A stretch of DNA of 64,000 nucleotides. Origin: Mesorhizobium sp. GTDB lineage: Bacteria > Pseudomonadota > Alphaproteobacteria > Rhizobiales > Rhizobiaceae. The notes under the pieces were generated by a model. It made no database searches. It was not told the origin of the DNA and worked only from the letters and a program-made list of their open reading frames with translations. Positions 31,957 through 40,746 of the stretch are shown piece by piece. Numbering within the stretch: position 1 is the stretch's first letter; each line of letters opens with the position of its first letter. The stretch covers positions 124,001 through 188,000 of the forward strand of contig NZ_JAEULZ010000006.1 in the NCBI RefSeq assembly GCF_016793485.1, written 5' to 3'. The position numbers and the translations under genes are program-made.

Positions 31957-33221
31957 CCGACATCGCCTGGATAGATCCCCTTCTGGCCGCCGCGCGCCCA
32001 CAGGCGGTGGCGGCGCTGCTGCGCTATTTCCGCGATCTCGACATGGCCGAGGAGGCTTTCCAGGATGCCTGCCTGCGCGCGCTGACCAACTGGCCGAAGA
32101 ACGGCCCGCCGCGCGACCCGACCGCATGGCTGATCTTCGTCGGCCGCAACGCCGCCATCGACGCGGTGCGAAAGCGCTCGAAGCAGCAGCCTCTGCCTGA
32201 TGAGGAGCATCTGTCCGATCTCAGCGATGCTGAAGCCGCAATCGCCGAACGCCTCGATGGCGCCGACTACCGCGATGACATCCTGCGCCTGCTGTTCATC
32301 TGCTGCCATACCGACCTGCCGGCGACGCAGCAGATCGCGCTGGCGCTGCGCATCGTGTCCGGTCTCTCCGTCAGGCAGATCGCGCGCGCCTTCCTCGTGG
32401 GCGAAAGCGCCATGGAGCAGCGCATCACCCGCGCCAAGGCGAAGGTTGCCGCCGCCGCTGTCCCATTCGAGGCTCCCGGTCCCGTCGAGCGCGCCGAGCG
32501 CCTGGGTTCCGTCGCGGCGATGGTCTATCTCGTCTTCAACGAGGGCTATTCGGCAAGCGGCGGCGATGCCTCGATACGCGTTCCGCTGTGCGATGAGGCG
32601 ATCAGGCTGGCGCGGCTTCTGCTCCGCCTGTTCCCGGCCGAGCCGGAGATCATGGGCCTGACCGCTCTTCTTCTGCTCCAGCACGCGCGCTCGCAGGCGC
32701 GTTTCGAAGCGGACGGCTCGGTCATCCTCCTTGAGGACCAGGATCGCTCGAAGTGGAGCGCCAAGATGATCGCCGAGGGCCTGGCGCTTGTCGACAAGGC
32801 GATACGACATCGGCAGCCGGGCGCCTATCAGGTCCAGGCCGCCATTGCTGCGCTGCATGCACGCGCGACGCGCGCCGAGGATACCGACTGGAAGCAGATC
32901 GAGCTGCTCTATGGTGCGCTGGAAGCCATGCAGCCCTCGCCCGTCATCACGCTGAACCGTGCCGTTGCCGTCTCCAAGGCCGATGGGCCGGAAGCCGCGC
33001 TCGCGATGATCGAGCCTCTTGGCGACAAGCTATCCGGCTACTTTCACTATTTCGGCGTCAGGGGATCGCTGCTGCTGCAGCTTGGCCGTAACGACGAGGC
33101 GCGCGATGCCTTCTGCAAGGCGATCTCGCTCGCCAATTCGCCCGCCGAGGCGGCTCACATACGCCTCCATCTGGACCGTCTCTCCGGTGAAGCGGCGCCC
33201 GGCAGACAATCGGCCTCCTGA
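31953..33221 (+). CDS. ECF sigma factor of the ECF42 type, with C-terminal TPR-like extension
   Basis: This 422-residue sigma factor is much longer than ordinary ECF factors (about 190). Region 2 is seen in RYFRDLDMAEEAFQDACLRAL and TAWLIFVGRNAAIDAVRKR, and region 4 in LALRIVSGLSVRQIARAFLVGESAMEQRITRAK. From about residue 195 a helical extension contains FNEGYSASGGD and TPR-like helices (AVSKADGPEAALAMIEPL). No anti-sigma gene is adjacent. In this group the C-terminal extension replaces it for control. Targets are usually the DGPF gene and nearby small genes. Confidence 0.92.
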   Translation: MTDIAWIDPLLAAARPQAVAALLRYFRDLDMAEEAFQDACLRALTNWPKNGPPRDPTAWLIFVGRNAAIDAVRKRSKQQPLPDEEHLSDLSDAEAAIAERLDGADYRDDILRLLFICCHTDLPATQQIALALRIVSGLSVRQIARAFLVGESAMEQRITRAKAKVAAAAVPFEAPGPVERAERLGSVAAMVYLVFNEGYSASGGDASIRVPLCDEAIRLARLLLRLFPAEPEIMGLTALLLLQHARSQARFEADGSVILLEDQDRSKWSAKMIAEGLALVDKAIRHRQPGAYQVQAAIAALHARATRAEDTDWKQIELLYGALEAMQPSPVITLNRAVAVSKADGPEAALAMIEPLGDKLSGYFHYFGVRGSLLLQLGRNDEARDAFCKAISLANSPAEAAHIRLHLDRLSGEAAPGRQSAS

Positions 33222-33320
33222 AAGCTCCCGACGGTTTTTTCGAAAATGCGCCCGTGCGATGTAGCATCCGCAGATGCTGCGCCGTCCTAGGTCCATCGAC
33301 ATGAACATCAGGAGGGATGA

Positions 33321-33821
33321 ATGAACGTACACGCCACAATCGACAGCAGCTTCCCGACCGAGCGCGAGCTTGTCATCGAGCGCGTTTTCGACGCCCCGCG
33401 CGAAAAGGTGTATCGCGCATGGACGGAGCCAAAGCTGGTGAAGCAGTGGTTTGTGCCGCGTCCGTGGACCATTTCGGGAGCGGCGCTCGATGTGCGGCCC
33501 GGTGGCCAGAGCCAGATCGTCATGCGTGACCCCGACGGCAATGATCATCCCAACGAGGGCATCTATCTGGAGGTCGTGCCGAACCGTAGACTGGTTTTCA
33601 CCGACGCCTTCACCGATGCATGGGCGCCATCCCAGAAACCCTTCATGCTGGCGATCGTAACCTTCGAGGATGTAGGCAAGGATGGCAGCGGCGGCACACA
33701 CTATACGGCGCGCGTTCGCCACTGGTCTGCCGAGGATCGCGAGGCGCACGAAAAGATGGGCTTTCACGAGGGCTGGGGGCAGTGCGCCGACCAGCTCGGC
33801 GAACTTCTGAAAACGATCTGA
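33321..33821 (+). CDS. SRPBCC (AHSA1) domain protein
   Basis: This 166-residue START-like protein of the AHSA1 branch has ELVIERVFDAPREKVYRAWTEPKLVKQWF near the start, then PNEGIYLEVVPNRRLVFTDAF and the C-terminal GFHEGWGQCADQLGELL. Such proteins bind small hydrophobic ligands and often sit in ECF42 clusters. The ATG at 33321 follows AGGAGGG at 33310-33316. It lies 99 bases after the sigma factor and 15 before the VOC gene. Confidence 0.9.
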   Translation: MNVHATIDSSFPTERELVIERVFDAPREKVYRAWTEPKLVKQWFVPRPWTISGAALDVRPGGQSQIVMRDPDGNDHPNEGIYLEVVPNRRLVFTDAFTDAWAPSQKPFMLAIVTFEDVGKDGSGGTHYTARVRHWSAEDREAHEKMGFHEGWGQCADQLGELLKTI

Positions 33822-33836
33822 GAGGAGAACTCACAA

Positions 33837-34226
33837 ATGGCCGAGGCCACCAAGATACCTGGCGTCATCGCCTATTTCACCGTCAGCGACAGCAAGGCCG
33901 CGACCGCCTTCTACGAAAAGGCATTCGGCGCGAAGCTGATCGATCGTCGCGAAGGCGAGGACGGCCGCTCGATGCATGTGCATGTCGAGATCAATGGTGG
34001 GGCGATGTTCTTCAACGACCCGTTTCCCGAACATGGCGTGGTCGCAGAGCCGGCAAAGAACGTAACATTGCACATCGTGGTGGACGATGCCGACGCCTTG
34101 TGGAAGCGCGCGGTAGCCGCCGGCGGAGAGGTCACGATGCCGCTGGAAGTCGCTTTCTGGGGCGACAAATACGGCCAGCTCAAGGATCCCTTCGGTGTGA
34201 CATGGGGCATAGTCGGCCCGGCGTAA
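33837..34226 (+). CDS. VOC (glyoxalase/bleomycin resistance) superfamily protein, PhnB-like
   Basis: This 129-residue protein has the paired beta-alpha-beta-beta-beta units of the VOC fold: IAYFTVSDSKAATAFYEKAFGAK in the first half and VVDDADALWKRAVAAGGEVTMPLE..FWGDKYGQLKDPFGVTWGI in the second. The ending is typical of PhnB/YdcJ-like members. The substrate is unknown. It is probably in one transcript with the SRPBCC gene and controlled by the neighbouring sigma factor. AGAGGAG upstream supports the start. Confidence 0.9.
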   Translation: MAEATKIPGVIAYFTVSDSKAATAFYEKAFGAKLIDRREGEDGRSMHVHVEINGGAMFFNDPFPEHGVVAEPAKNVTLHIVVDDADALWKRAVAAGGEVTMPLEVAFWGDKYGQLKDPFGVTWGIVGPA

Positions 34227-34238
34227 GTCGCGCTTGCC

Positions 34239-35297
34239 TCACTCTCCAAGCGCCAGCACGGGTCCGGGCTGGGCGAGGCTTTGCCGGCTCGCGGCGGGCG
34301 CGCCGCCGATGAGGGCGACAAGCGAGCGTGCCAGCTCGCGCCCCGCGAGCCGGACGTTTTCGTTGACGACATAGAGCTCCGGCCGGAACAGGTGCAGCAG
34401 GCGCGCCGACTGCTTTGACACGATGTCGATGTCTCGGCCGACCTTCAGCCCGGCATCCTCGATCCCAGCCACCAGCGCAAAGGTCGCTCCGCCTGCGCCG
34501 CTGACGATGCCGTCCGGTGGGTTCGGTCTCTGCATCAGCTGCAGGGACCGGGCGCGGATCTGGTCGATCGAGTGATCGACCGTCACCGTATTGAACGGGA
34601 CTTCCGCGAAACCGATCTCAGCCATCGTGTCGAGGAATCCGTTTCGCATGTGGTGATAGTAGGAGAGCGAAGAGGGTGGTGCGAGCAGGGCCAGCCGTTT
34701 GCGGCCGAGTTCTGCCAGTTTCCTGACCGCGTCGCGCGCGAAGGCGTAATTGTCGAAATCGTGGAATGCGTGTTCGACGCCGATTTCGGTGCGGCCATGC
34801 GTCACGAAGGGAAATCCGTGCTCGAGCAGGTAGCGCACGCGCTTGTCGTCGGGCTCGGTGCGCGAAATGATAACGCCGTCGGCAGACCCCGTCTCGACCA
34901 CGTAACGCACCGGCTCCAGCGGGTCATTGTTTCGCGAGTAAGGCGTGACGATGAGGTGGTAAGGTGTCTGCGCAAGCTGCTCGGAGATGCCATAGATCAT
35001 GTCCGATACGAAGCCGCCGATCTGCTCCTCGGTGTTGAGGACAAGGCTTATGACGTTGGTCTTGCCGGTCCTCAGGCGCACGCCGGCGCGGTTCGGACGG
35101 TAGCCCACCTGCCGTGCGACAAGCTGCACGCGCCTGCGCGTCTCCTCGCCGATTTCCGGCGCATCCTTCAGCGCGCGCGACACCGTCGTGACGCCAAGCC
35201 CGGTCATGAAGGCGATGGTTTTAAGCGTAGGGCGTCCAGCCGCGCCCGGCTGAGCGCTGCCTCTGTCTTCGTCGCCCGTGTCGTGCTGCTCGTCCAT
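34239..35297 (-). CDS. LacI family transcriptional regulator of the adjacent sugar importer
   Basis: This 352-residue repressor starts at the ATG at 35297. After an unusually long leader of about 24 residues comes the LacI helix-turn-helix, TLKTIAFMTGLGVTTVSRALKDAPEIGEETRRRV, with the hinge YRPNRAGVRLRTGKTNVISLVL. The periplasmic-binding-like effector domain follows. A CTGAAACGTTACAG site lies 80 bases upstream of its own gene. The reverse-complement site lies in front of the divergent sugar-binding protein gene, so it likely represses both. Confidence 0.93.
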   Translation of the reverse strand: MDEQHDTGDEDRGSAQPGAAGRPTLKTIAFMTGLGVTTVSRALKDAPEIGEETRRRVQLVARQVGYRPNRAGVRLRTGKTNVISLVLNTEEQIGGFVSDMIYGISEQLAQTPYHLIVTPYSRNNDPLEPVRYVVETGSADGVIISRTEPDDKRVRYLLEHGFPFVTHGRTEIGVEHAFHDFDNYAFARDAVRKLAELGRKRLALLAPPSSLSYYHHMRNGFLDTMAEIGFAEVPFNTVTVDHSIDQIRARSLQLMQRPNPPDGIVSGAGGATFALVAGIEDAGLKVGRDIDIVSKQSARLLHLFRPELYVVNENVRLAGRELARSLVALIGGAPAASRQSLAQPGPVLALGE

Positions 35298-35376
35298 GGT
35301 CCCCGCCCTACAGATTGCGCGTTTCGGACGCAACGGCAACCGGAGTATTCTGGGTCGAAACCATGCAGATTTCAAT

Positions 35377-35390
35377 CTGAAACGTTACAG
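35377..35390. promoter_or_regulatory. LacI-type operator O1 (regulator side)
   Basis: CTGAAACGTTACAG has the central CG and near-palindromic arms of LacI/GalR operators. It is the exact reverse complement of the core of the operator at 35652-35665. It probably mediates autoregulation of the LacI gene. Confidence 0.75.
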
Positions 35391-35651
35391 AGTGAATGCA
35401 ATTCCTGACATGACCGGCGCGGCCTGACGCCCAGAGGGTGCCAGGGTCGAGCTTCCTCTTTTGCAGCGCGGGATGTTTGGAATCAGTCGGTTAGTCCGAT
35501 AAAAGAGTAAGATTGCTGCGCTGCATCAAAGACATGCACTGGGTCTGCGACATCTGGATTGGCCCTCAGAATAAATTCCGAGGTCGAAAAATTGCAGATC
35601 TCATCCCAAAGAGGCATTGCGCGATCCACTCCGCTTTCATATCCTGCCAAT

Positions 35652-35665
35652 CTGTAACGTTTCAG
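35652..35665. promoter_or_regulatory. LacI-type operator O2 (transporter side)
   Basis: CTGTAACGTTTCAG is embedded in a 20-bp near-palindrome, AATCTG...CAGATT, with one mismatched pair in the arms. It ends 17 bases before the SBP start codon, next to GGGAGGA. A repressor bound here would block transcription of the importer operon close to its ribosome binding site. Confidence 0.78.
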
Positions 35666-35682
35666 ATTTCGGGAGGAACTTC

Positions 35683-36921
35683 ATGCGTTATAAGATTTTG
35701 ACCGCCGCGTTCGCCGCTGCCGTCTCCTCGCCGTTCGCGGCTCCGGCCAGCGCTGCTGACCTGGAGGTCGCCCACTGGTGGACGTCGGGCGGCGAGGCGG
35801 CCGCGGTCGCCGAGTTGGCCAAGGCTTTCGACGCCACGGGGAACAAGTGGGTCGACGCAGCCATCGCCGGAGCCGGCAACACGGCGCGTCCGATCATGGT
35901 CAGCCGCATCACCGGCGGCGATCCCATGGCTGCCTTCCAGTTCAACACGGGGCGCCAGGCCGAGGAACTTATCGAGGCCGGCCTGCTGCGCGACCTGACC
36001 GACGTCGCCACCAAGGAGAATTGGGCCCAGGTCATCCGTCCGGCCAGCCTGCTCGAGGGCTGCACGGTCGACGGCAAGATTTATTGCGTCGTGGTCAACA
36101 TCCATTCGTGGCAGTGGCTATGGCTGTCGAACAAGGCGTTTGCGGACGCAGGCGTGCCCGTTCCCACCAACTGGGATGAGTTCGTCGCCGCCGCTCCGGC
36201 GCTTGAGGCGGCTGGAAAAATCCCGCTCGCCATTGGCGGTCAGCCCTGGCAGACAACGGGCGCCTTCAACGTGCTGATCCCGGCCATCGCCGGCAAGGAT
36301 GTCTTCCTGAAAGTCTATAAGGACCATGATGCCGAGGCGGCGGCCGGCCCCGAGATCGCCAAGGTGTTCAAGGCCGCCGATGACGCGCGCCGCATGTCGG
36401 CGAAGTCGAACGTGCAGGATTGGAACCAGGCGACCAATCTGGTCATCACCGGCCAGGCCGGCGGCCAGATCATGGGCGACTGGGCGCAGGGCGAGTTCCA
36501 GGTTGCCGGCCAGGTAGCCGGCAAGGACTACACCTGCCTGCCGGGTCTCGGCGTCAACGAGTTGATCTCCACGGGCGGCGACTCCTTCTACTTCCCCAAG
36601 CTCGACGATCCAGAAAAGACCGCGGCTCAGGACGTCCTCGCCTCGACCATGCTCAGCCCGACCACGCAGGTTGCATTCAATCTCAAGAAGGGCTCCGTGC
36701 CGGTCCGTGGCGACGTGGATCTGGCTGCGGCCAACGACTGCATGAAGAAGGGCTTGGAAATCCTTGCTTCGGGGAATATTATTCCCGATACCAACCAGTT
36801 GAACACCGAAGACACAAACAACCAGCTCAACGACCTGTTCGTCGAGTTCTTCAAGACGCCGACGTTGACCCCGGAAGAAGCCCAGAAGCGCTTCGCCGCG
36901 ATCATCGCAGCAGCGGACTGA
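35683..36921 (+). CDS. Sugar ABC transporter substrate-binding protein (family 1)
   Basis: This 412-residue periplasmic protein has a signal peptide (MRYKILTAAFAAAVSS to ASA) and a mature start ADLEVAHWWTSGGEAAAV, very common in glucose/mannose-type binding proteins of rhizobia. It also contains MVSRITGGDPMAAFQFNTGRQAEELIEAG and FYFPKLDDPEK. The ATG at 35683 follows GGGAGGA. It is the first gene of a LacI-controlled operon with two permeases, an ATPase, an isomerase and a dehydrogenase. A hairpin terminator after it probably raises its level over the permeases. Confidence 0.92.
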   Translation: MRYKILTAAFAAAVSSPFAAPASAADLEVAHWWTSGGEAAAVAELAKAFDATGNKWVDAAIAGAGNTARPIMVSRITGGDPMAAFQFNTGRQAEELIEAGLLRDLTDVATKENWAQVIRPASLLEGCTVDGKIYCVVVNIHSWQWLWLSNKAFADAGVPVPTNWDEFVAAAPALEAAGKIPLAIGGQPWQTTGAFNVLIPAIAGKDVFLKVYKDHDAEAAAGPEIAKVFKAADDARRMSAKSNVQDWNQATNLVITGQAGGQIMGDWAQGEFQVAGQVAGKDYTCLPGLGVNELISTGGDSFYFPKLDDPEKTAAQDVLASTMLSPTTQVAFNLKKGSVPVRGDVDLAAANDCMKKGLEILASGNIIPDTNQLNTEDTNNQLNDLFVEFFKTPTLTPEEAQKRFAAIIAAAD

Positions 36922-36938
36922 CTTTCTGGCAAAGCGCC

Positions 36939-36985
36939 CCCAGACGTCTGGCATATCCCCAACGGCCGGCGTCTGGGTCTTTTTT
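36939..36985 (+). terminator. Intra-operon intrinsic terminator after the SBP gene
   Basis: CCCAGACG (36939-36946) pairs with CGTCTGGG (36970-36977), followed by TCTTTTTT. It lies between the SBP stop and the permease start. A leaky terminator here would yield more binding protein than permease, a common arrangement. Confidence 0.8.
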
Positions 36986-37007
36986 CCCGCGCATCTGGTA
37001 GTCGTCC

Positions 37008-37886
37008 ATGTCCCGTCCGAAACAGCTCTTCCGCAATTTGAATGCGAAGATCGCGTCGATCCCGATGATCCTGACGGCGGTCGTCATTTTTGTCGGTGGA
37101 ACGGCATGGACGGTCGTCCACTCGTTCACCAACTCGCGGCTCCTGCCGCGGCTCAACTTCATCGGGTTGGCCCAGTATGAACGGCTGTGGACGACGCCGC
37201 GCTGGCTCATCTCCATCGAGAACCTGCTGATCTACGGCAGCCTGTCGCTTATCTTCTCGCTCCTGGTAGGCTTCATTCTCGCAGCCCTCCTCGACCAGAA
37301 GATCCGCTTCGAGGACACCTTCCGCACCATATTCCTCTATCCCTTCGCGCTCTCCTTCGTCGTCACCGGCCTCGTCTGGCAATGGCTGCTCAATCCTGAT
37401 TTCGGCGTCCAGAGTGTCGTCCGCTCGATGGGTTGGGAGTCGTTCACGTTCAATCCGCTCTACGACAAGGACCTCGTCATCTACGGCATCCTCTTTGCCG
37501 GTCTCTGGCAGGGCACGGGCCTCGTCATGTGCCTGATGCTGGCGGGTCTGCGCGGCATCGACGAGGACGTCTGGAAAGCGGCGCGCGTCGACGGCATTCC
37601 CATGTGGAAGACCTATCTGTTCATCGTCATCCCGATGATGCGCCCGGTCTTCGTCACGACGCTCGTCATCATCGCCAGCGGCGTCGTGCGCGTGTACGAC
37701 CTCGTCGTGGCGCAGACCAGCGGCGGCCCGGCACTAGCCTCGGAGGTGCCGGCTAAATACGTCTACGACTACATGTTCGCCGCGCAGAATCTCGGCCAGG
37801 GCTTCGCCGCGTCGACCATGATGCTGCTCACCGTAGCGATCATCATCGTGCCTTGGGCCTATCTCGAATTCGGGCGGAGGCGCTGA
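37008..37886 (+). CDS. Sugar ABC transporter permease (MalF type)
   Basis: This 292-residue inner-membrane protein has six predicted hydrophobic segments. The coupling loop EAA motif is seen as GLRGIDEDVWKAARVDGIPMWKTYLFIVIPMM near residues 180-211. It pairs with the MalG-type permease that follows after five bases. The sugar is unknown; the rest of the operon points to a sugar or polyol that is oxidised and isomerised inside the cell. Confidence 0.92.
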   Translation: MSRPKQLFRNLNAKIASIPMILTAVVIFVGGTAWTVVHSFTNSRLLPRLNFIGLAQYERLWTTPRWLISIENLLIYGSLSLIFSLLVGFILAALLDQKIRFEDTFRTIFLYPFALSFVVTGLVWQWLLNPDFGVQSVVRSMGWESFTFNPLYDKDLVIYGILFAGLWQGTGLVMCLMLAGLRGIDEDVWKAARVDGIPMWKTYLFIVIPMMRPVFVTTLVIIASGVVRVYDLVVAQTSGGPALASEVPAKYVYDYMFAAQNLGQGFAASTMMLLTVAIIIVPWAYLEFGRRR

Positions 37887-37891
37887 CGCCG

Positions 37892-38833
37892 ATGTCCAAT
37901 CCCGCCACCATTGCAATCACGGTCGCAGGCACCAGCGCGATTGCCGACGAACTTTCGGGGCCTCGTGGGCCGAAACCGCGCGTCGCCTTCTCGCGGCGCA
38001 ACATCTTCATCTACGGCACGCTGATCTTCGCCGCGATCTACTATCTCATCCCTCTCTACGTGATGATCGTCACCTCGCTTAAGGGCATGCCGGAGATCCG
38101 GCTCGGCAACATCTTCTCGCCGCCGGTCGAGATCACCTTCGAGCCATGGGTGAAGGCTTGGGCGACAGCCTGCACGGGGCTGAATTGCGACGGCCTCTCC
38201 AGAGGCTTCTGGAACTCGGTGCGCATCACAATTCCGTCCGTGGTCGTCTCGATCGCGATCGCATCGATCAACGGCTATGCCCTTGCCAACTGGCGGTTCA
38301 AAGGTGCCGAGATATTCTTCACCATCCTCATCGTTGGTGCCTTCATCCCGTATCAGGTGATGATCTATCCAATCGTCATCGTGCTGCGCGAGATGGGTCT
38401 TTACGGCTCGCTCACCGGCCTCGTCATCGTGCACTCCATCTTCGGCATGCCGATCCTGACGCTGCTGTTCCGCAACTACTTCGCGTCACTGCCGGAGGAA
38501 CTGTTCAAGGCGGCGCGCGTCGACGGCGCCGGCTTCTGGGGCATCTACTTCCGCATCATGCTTCCGATGAGCCTGCCGATCTTCGTCGTCGCGATCATCC
38601 TGCAGGTGACCGGCATCTGGAACGACTTCCTGTTCGGTGTCGTCTACACCAAGCCCGACACCTATCCGATGACCGTCCAGCTCAACAACATCGTCAATTC
38701 CGTGCAGGGCGTGAAGGAATACAACGTCAACATGGCGGCGACCCTCATCACCGGCCTCGTGCCGCTGGTCATCTACTTCGTCTCCGGAAAACTGTTCGTG
38801 CGCGGCATCGCCGCCGGCGCGGTCAAGGGTTAG
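37892..38833 (+). CDS. Sugar ABC transporter permease (MalG type)
   Basis: This 313-residue inner-membrane permease has the EAA loop SLPEELFKAARVDGAGFWGIYFRIMLPMSLP near residues 195-225 and ends in FVRGIAAGAVKG, the usual MalG-like terminus. The ATG at 37892 is used; the frame is open earlier but overlaps the first permease. The long hydrophilic leader (about 45 residues before the first membrane segment) is somewhat longer than average. Confidence 0.92.
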   Translation: MSNPATIAITVAGTSAIADELSGPRGPKPRVAFSRRNIFIYGTLIFAAIYYLIPLYVMIVTSLKGMPEIRLGNIFSPPVEITFEPWVKAWATACTGLNCDGLSRGFWNSVRITIPSVVVSIAIASINGYALANWRFKGAEIFFTILIVGAFIPYQVMIYPIVIVLREMGLYGSLTGLVIVHSIFGMPILTLLFRNYFASLPEELFKAARVDGAGFWGIYFRIMLPMSLPIFVVAIILQVTGIWNDFLFGVVYTKPDTYPMTVQLNNIVNSVQGVKEYNVNMAATLITGLVPLVIYFVSGKLFVRGIAAGAVKG

Positions 38834-38844
38834 GGCAACGATAC

Positions 38845-39924
38845 ATGCCGAGCGTCGCGATCAAGAACCTGTCGCTGAATTTCGGCGCCGTCCCGGTGCT
38901 GAAGGATCTCGATCTCGACATCAAGGAAGGCGAGTTCCTCGTCCTGCTCGGCCCGTCCGGCTGCGGCAAGTCCACGCTGCTCAACTGCATCGCCGGCCTG
39001 CTCGACGTCTCCGACGGCCAGATCTTCATCAAGGGCAAGAACGTCACCTGGGAAGAACCCAAGGACCGCGGCATCGGCATGGTGTTCCAGTCCTATGCGC
39101 TCTATCCGCAGATGTCGGTGAAGGGAAATCTCTCCTTCGGCCTGAAGAACGCGGGCGTGCCGAAGGACGAGATCGAGCGGCGCATCGCCCGCACGGCGGA
39201 AATCCTGCAGATCGAGCCGCTGCTTGACCGCAAGCCCTCGCAGCTTTCCGGCGGCCAGCGCCAGCGCGTCGCCATCGGTCGGGCGCTCGTCCGCGACGTC
39301 GATGTCTTCCTCTTCGACGAGCCGCTGTCCAATCTCGACGCCAAACTACGCTCTGAACTGCGTGTCGAGATCAAGCGGCTGCACCAGAAGCTCGCCAACA
39401 CCATGATCTACGTTACGCACGACCAGATCGAGGCGATGACGCTCGCCGACCGCATCGCCGTGATGCGTGGTGGCCTCATCCAGCAGCTCGACCGGCCGCA
39501 GGAAATCTACAAGCGCCCGGTCAACCGTTATGTTGCCGGCTTCATAGGTTCTCCCGGCATGAATTTCCTCGACGGCGAGATCGTCACTCGGGATGGCGAG
39601 CCCCGCTTCCTCGCGAACGGTATCGACATCCCGCTCGCCCGCTACACATTCCAGAATCTTCGTCAGGGGCCTGCCGTCTTAGGCATCCGGCCAGAGCATG
39701 TGATGATCAATTCCGGCGAGGACTGGCCCTTCTCCGCCAGCCTGCCGGTCGAGATTGTCGACCCCATGGGTTCGGATACGCTTGTCTGGAGCAAGCTCGG
39801 CAGCCAGGCGCTGACGATACGTGTTTCGTCCGAACGCTCCCCGGGTGTCGGCGATACCATCGCCATCGGATTCGACCCGATGAACGCGTCCCTGTTCGAC
39901 GCGGCTTCGGGTGACCGACTCTAG
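38845..39924 (+). CDS. Sugar ABC transporter ATP-binding protein (MalK/UgpC type)
   Basis: This 359-residue ATPase has Walker A GPSGCGKST near residues 36-44, Q-loop VFQSYALYPQMSV, signature LSGGQRQRVAIGRAL, Walker B VFLFDEPLSNLDAKLR and the histidine switch YVTHDQIEAMTLADRI. A C-terminal TOBE-like regulatory domain follows (GIRPEHVMI). The ATG at 38845 is preferred because the upstream open frame is antisense-like sequence over the permease gene. Confidence 0.94.
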   Translation: MPSVAIKNLSLNFGAVPVLKDLDLDIKEGEFLVLLGPSGCGKSTLLNCIAGLLDVSDGQIFIKGKNVTWEEPKDRGIGMVFQSYALYPQMSVKGNLSFGLKNAGVPKDEIERRIARTAEILQIEPLLDRKPSQLSGGQRQRVAIGRALVRDVDVFLFDEPLSNLDAKLRSELRVEIKRLHQKLANTMIYVTHDQIEAMTLADRIAVMRGGLIQQLDRPQEIYKRPVNRYVAGFIGSPGMNFLDGEIVTRDGEPRFLANGIDIPLARYTFQNLRQGPAVLGIRPEHVMINSGEDWPFSASLPVEIVDPMGSDTLVWSKLGSQALTIRVSSERSPGVGDTIAIGFDPMNASLFDAASGDRL

Positions 39925-39965
39925 AATTGCCGGGTAATCCCAAGGCCCGGATGTCAGAAAGGAAA

Positions 39966-40721
39966 ATGCCCGTGAACTGGTCCATGCAACTCTACAGCGC
40001 CCGCAACTTCCAGCCCTGGAACAAGGTGCTGAAGATCCTCGGCGACGCCGGCTACAAGGAGGTCGAGGGTTATGGCGGCGTCTATGACGATCTGGCCGGC
40101 ATAAAGGCTGAGCTCGACAAGAACGGCCTCACCATGCCGACCGGCCATTTCTCCATCGACATGCTGGAGACGGATTTCGACGGCGCGCGCAAGATCGCCG
40201 ATGCGCTCGGCATCCGCACGATGATCTGTCCCTATCTCAATGCCGAGGCGAGGCCTGAGGCGACCGCCGCCGGCTGGCGCGGTTTCGGCGAGCGGCTGGC
40301 GAAGGTCGGCGCGCGCGCAAAGAAGGATGGCTACGGTTTCGGCTGGCACAACCACGACTTCGAGTTCAAGGCGCTCGACGACGGTTCGGTCCCGCAGGAG
40401 CATGTCCTCGCCGCTGCGCCCGAAATCGGCTGGGAGATGGACGTGGCCTGGGTGGTGCGCGGCGGCGCGGACCCGCTGCCCTGGATTGATCGTCACGGCA
40501 GCCGCATCGTCGCCGTCCACGTCAAGGACATCGCGAAGGCAGGCCAGGGGCTTGACGAGGATGGCTGGTCGGATGTCGGCCACGGCACCATCGACTGGGC
40601 TTCGCTCCTGAAAACGCTGCGCGCGAAAACTTCCGCGAAGCACTACGTCATGGAGCAGGACAATCCGAACGACTTCGAGCGCTTCGCCCGCCGTTCGATC
40701 GCGTCCGTCAAATCCTACTAA
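39966..40721 (+). CDS. Sugar phosphate isomerase/epimerase (xylose isomerase-like TIM barrel)
   Basis: This protein of about 251 residues begins MPVNWSMQLYSARNF. It shows the TIM-barrel pattern of the AP-endonuclease-2/IolE-like family: VEGYGGVYDD, WHNHDFEF with the metal histidine, EMDVAWVVRGGADP, VHVKDIAKAG and YVMEQDNP. These residues form the divalent metal site. The start is uncertain between 39951 and 39966; 39966 is closest to homologues. It and the dehydrogenase that follows are often found together in sugar or inositol-type catabolism. Confidence 0.88.
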   Translation: MPVNWSMQLYSARNFQPWNKVLKILGDAGYKEVEGYGGVYDDLAGIKAELDKNGLTMPTGHFSIDMLETDFDGARKIADALGIRTMICPYLNAEARPEATAAGWRGFGERLAKVGARAKKDGYGFGWHNHDFEFKALDDGSVPQEHVLAAAPEIGWEMDVAWVVRGGADPLPWIDRHGSRIVAVHVKDIAKAGQGLDEDGWSDVGHGTIDWASLLKTLRAKTSAKHYVMEQDNPNDFERFARRSIASVKSY

Positions 40722-40746
40722 TCGCCATTTTCAGGAGCTAACGGAT

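Larger units (their letters stand above)
35298..35682. promoter_or_regulatory. Divergent control region of the LacI regulator and sugar importer
   Basis: These 385 bases separate the regulator from the importer. Two matching operators lie at its two ends (35377-35390 and 35652-35665). The middle is relatively AT-rich and contains only short open frames without support. I could not fix the promoter hexamers with confidence. Confidence 0.6.
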
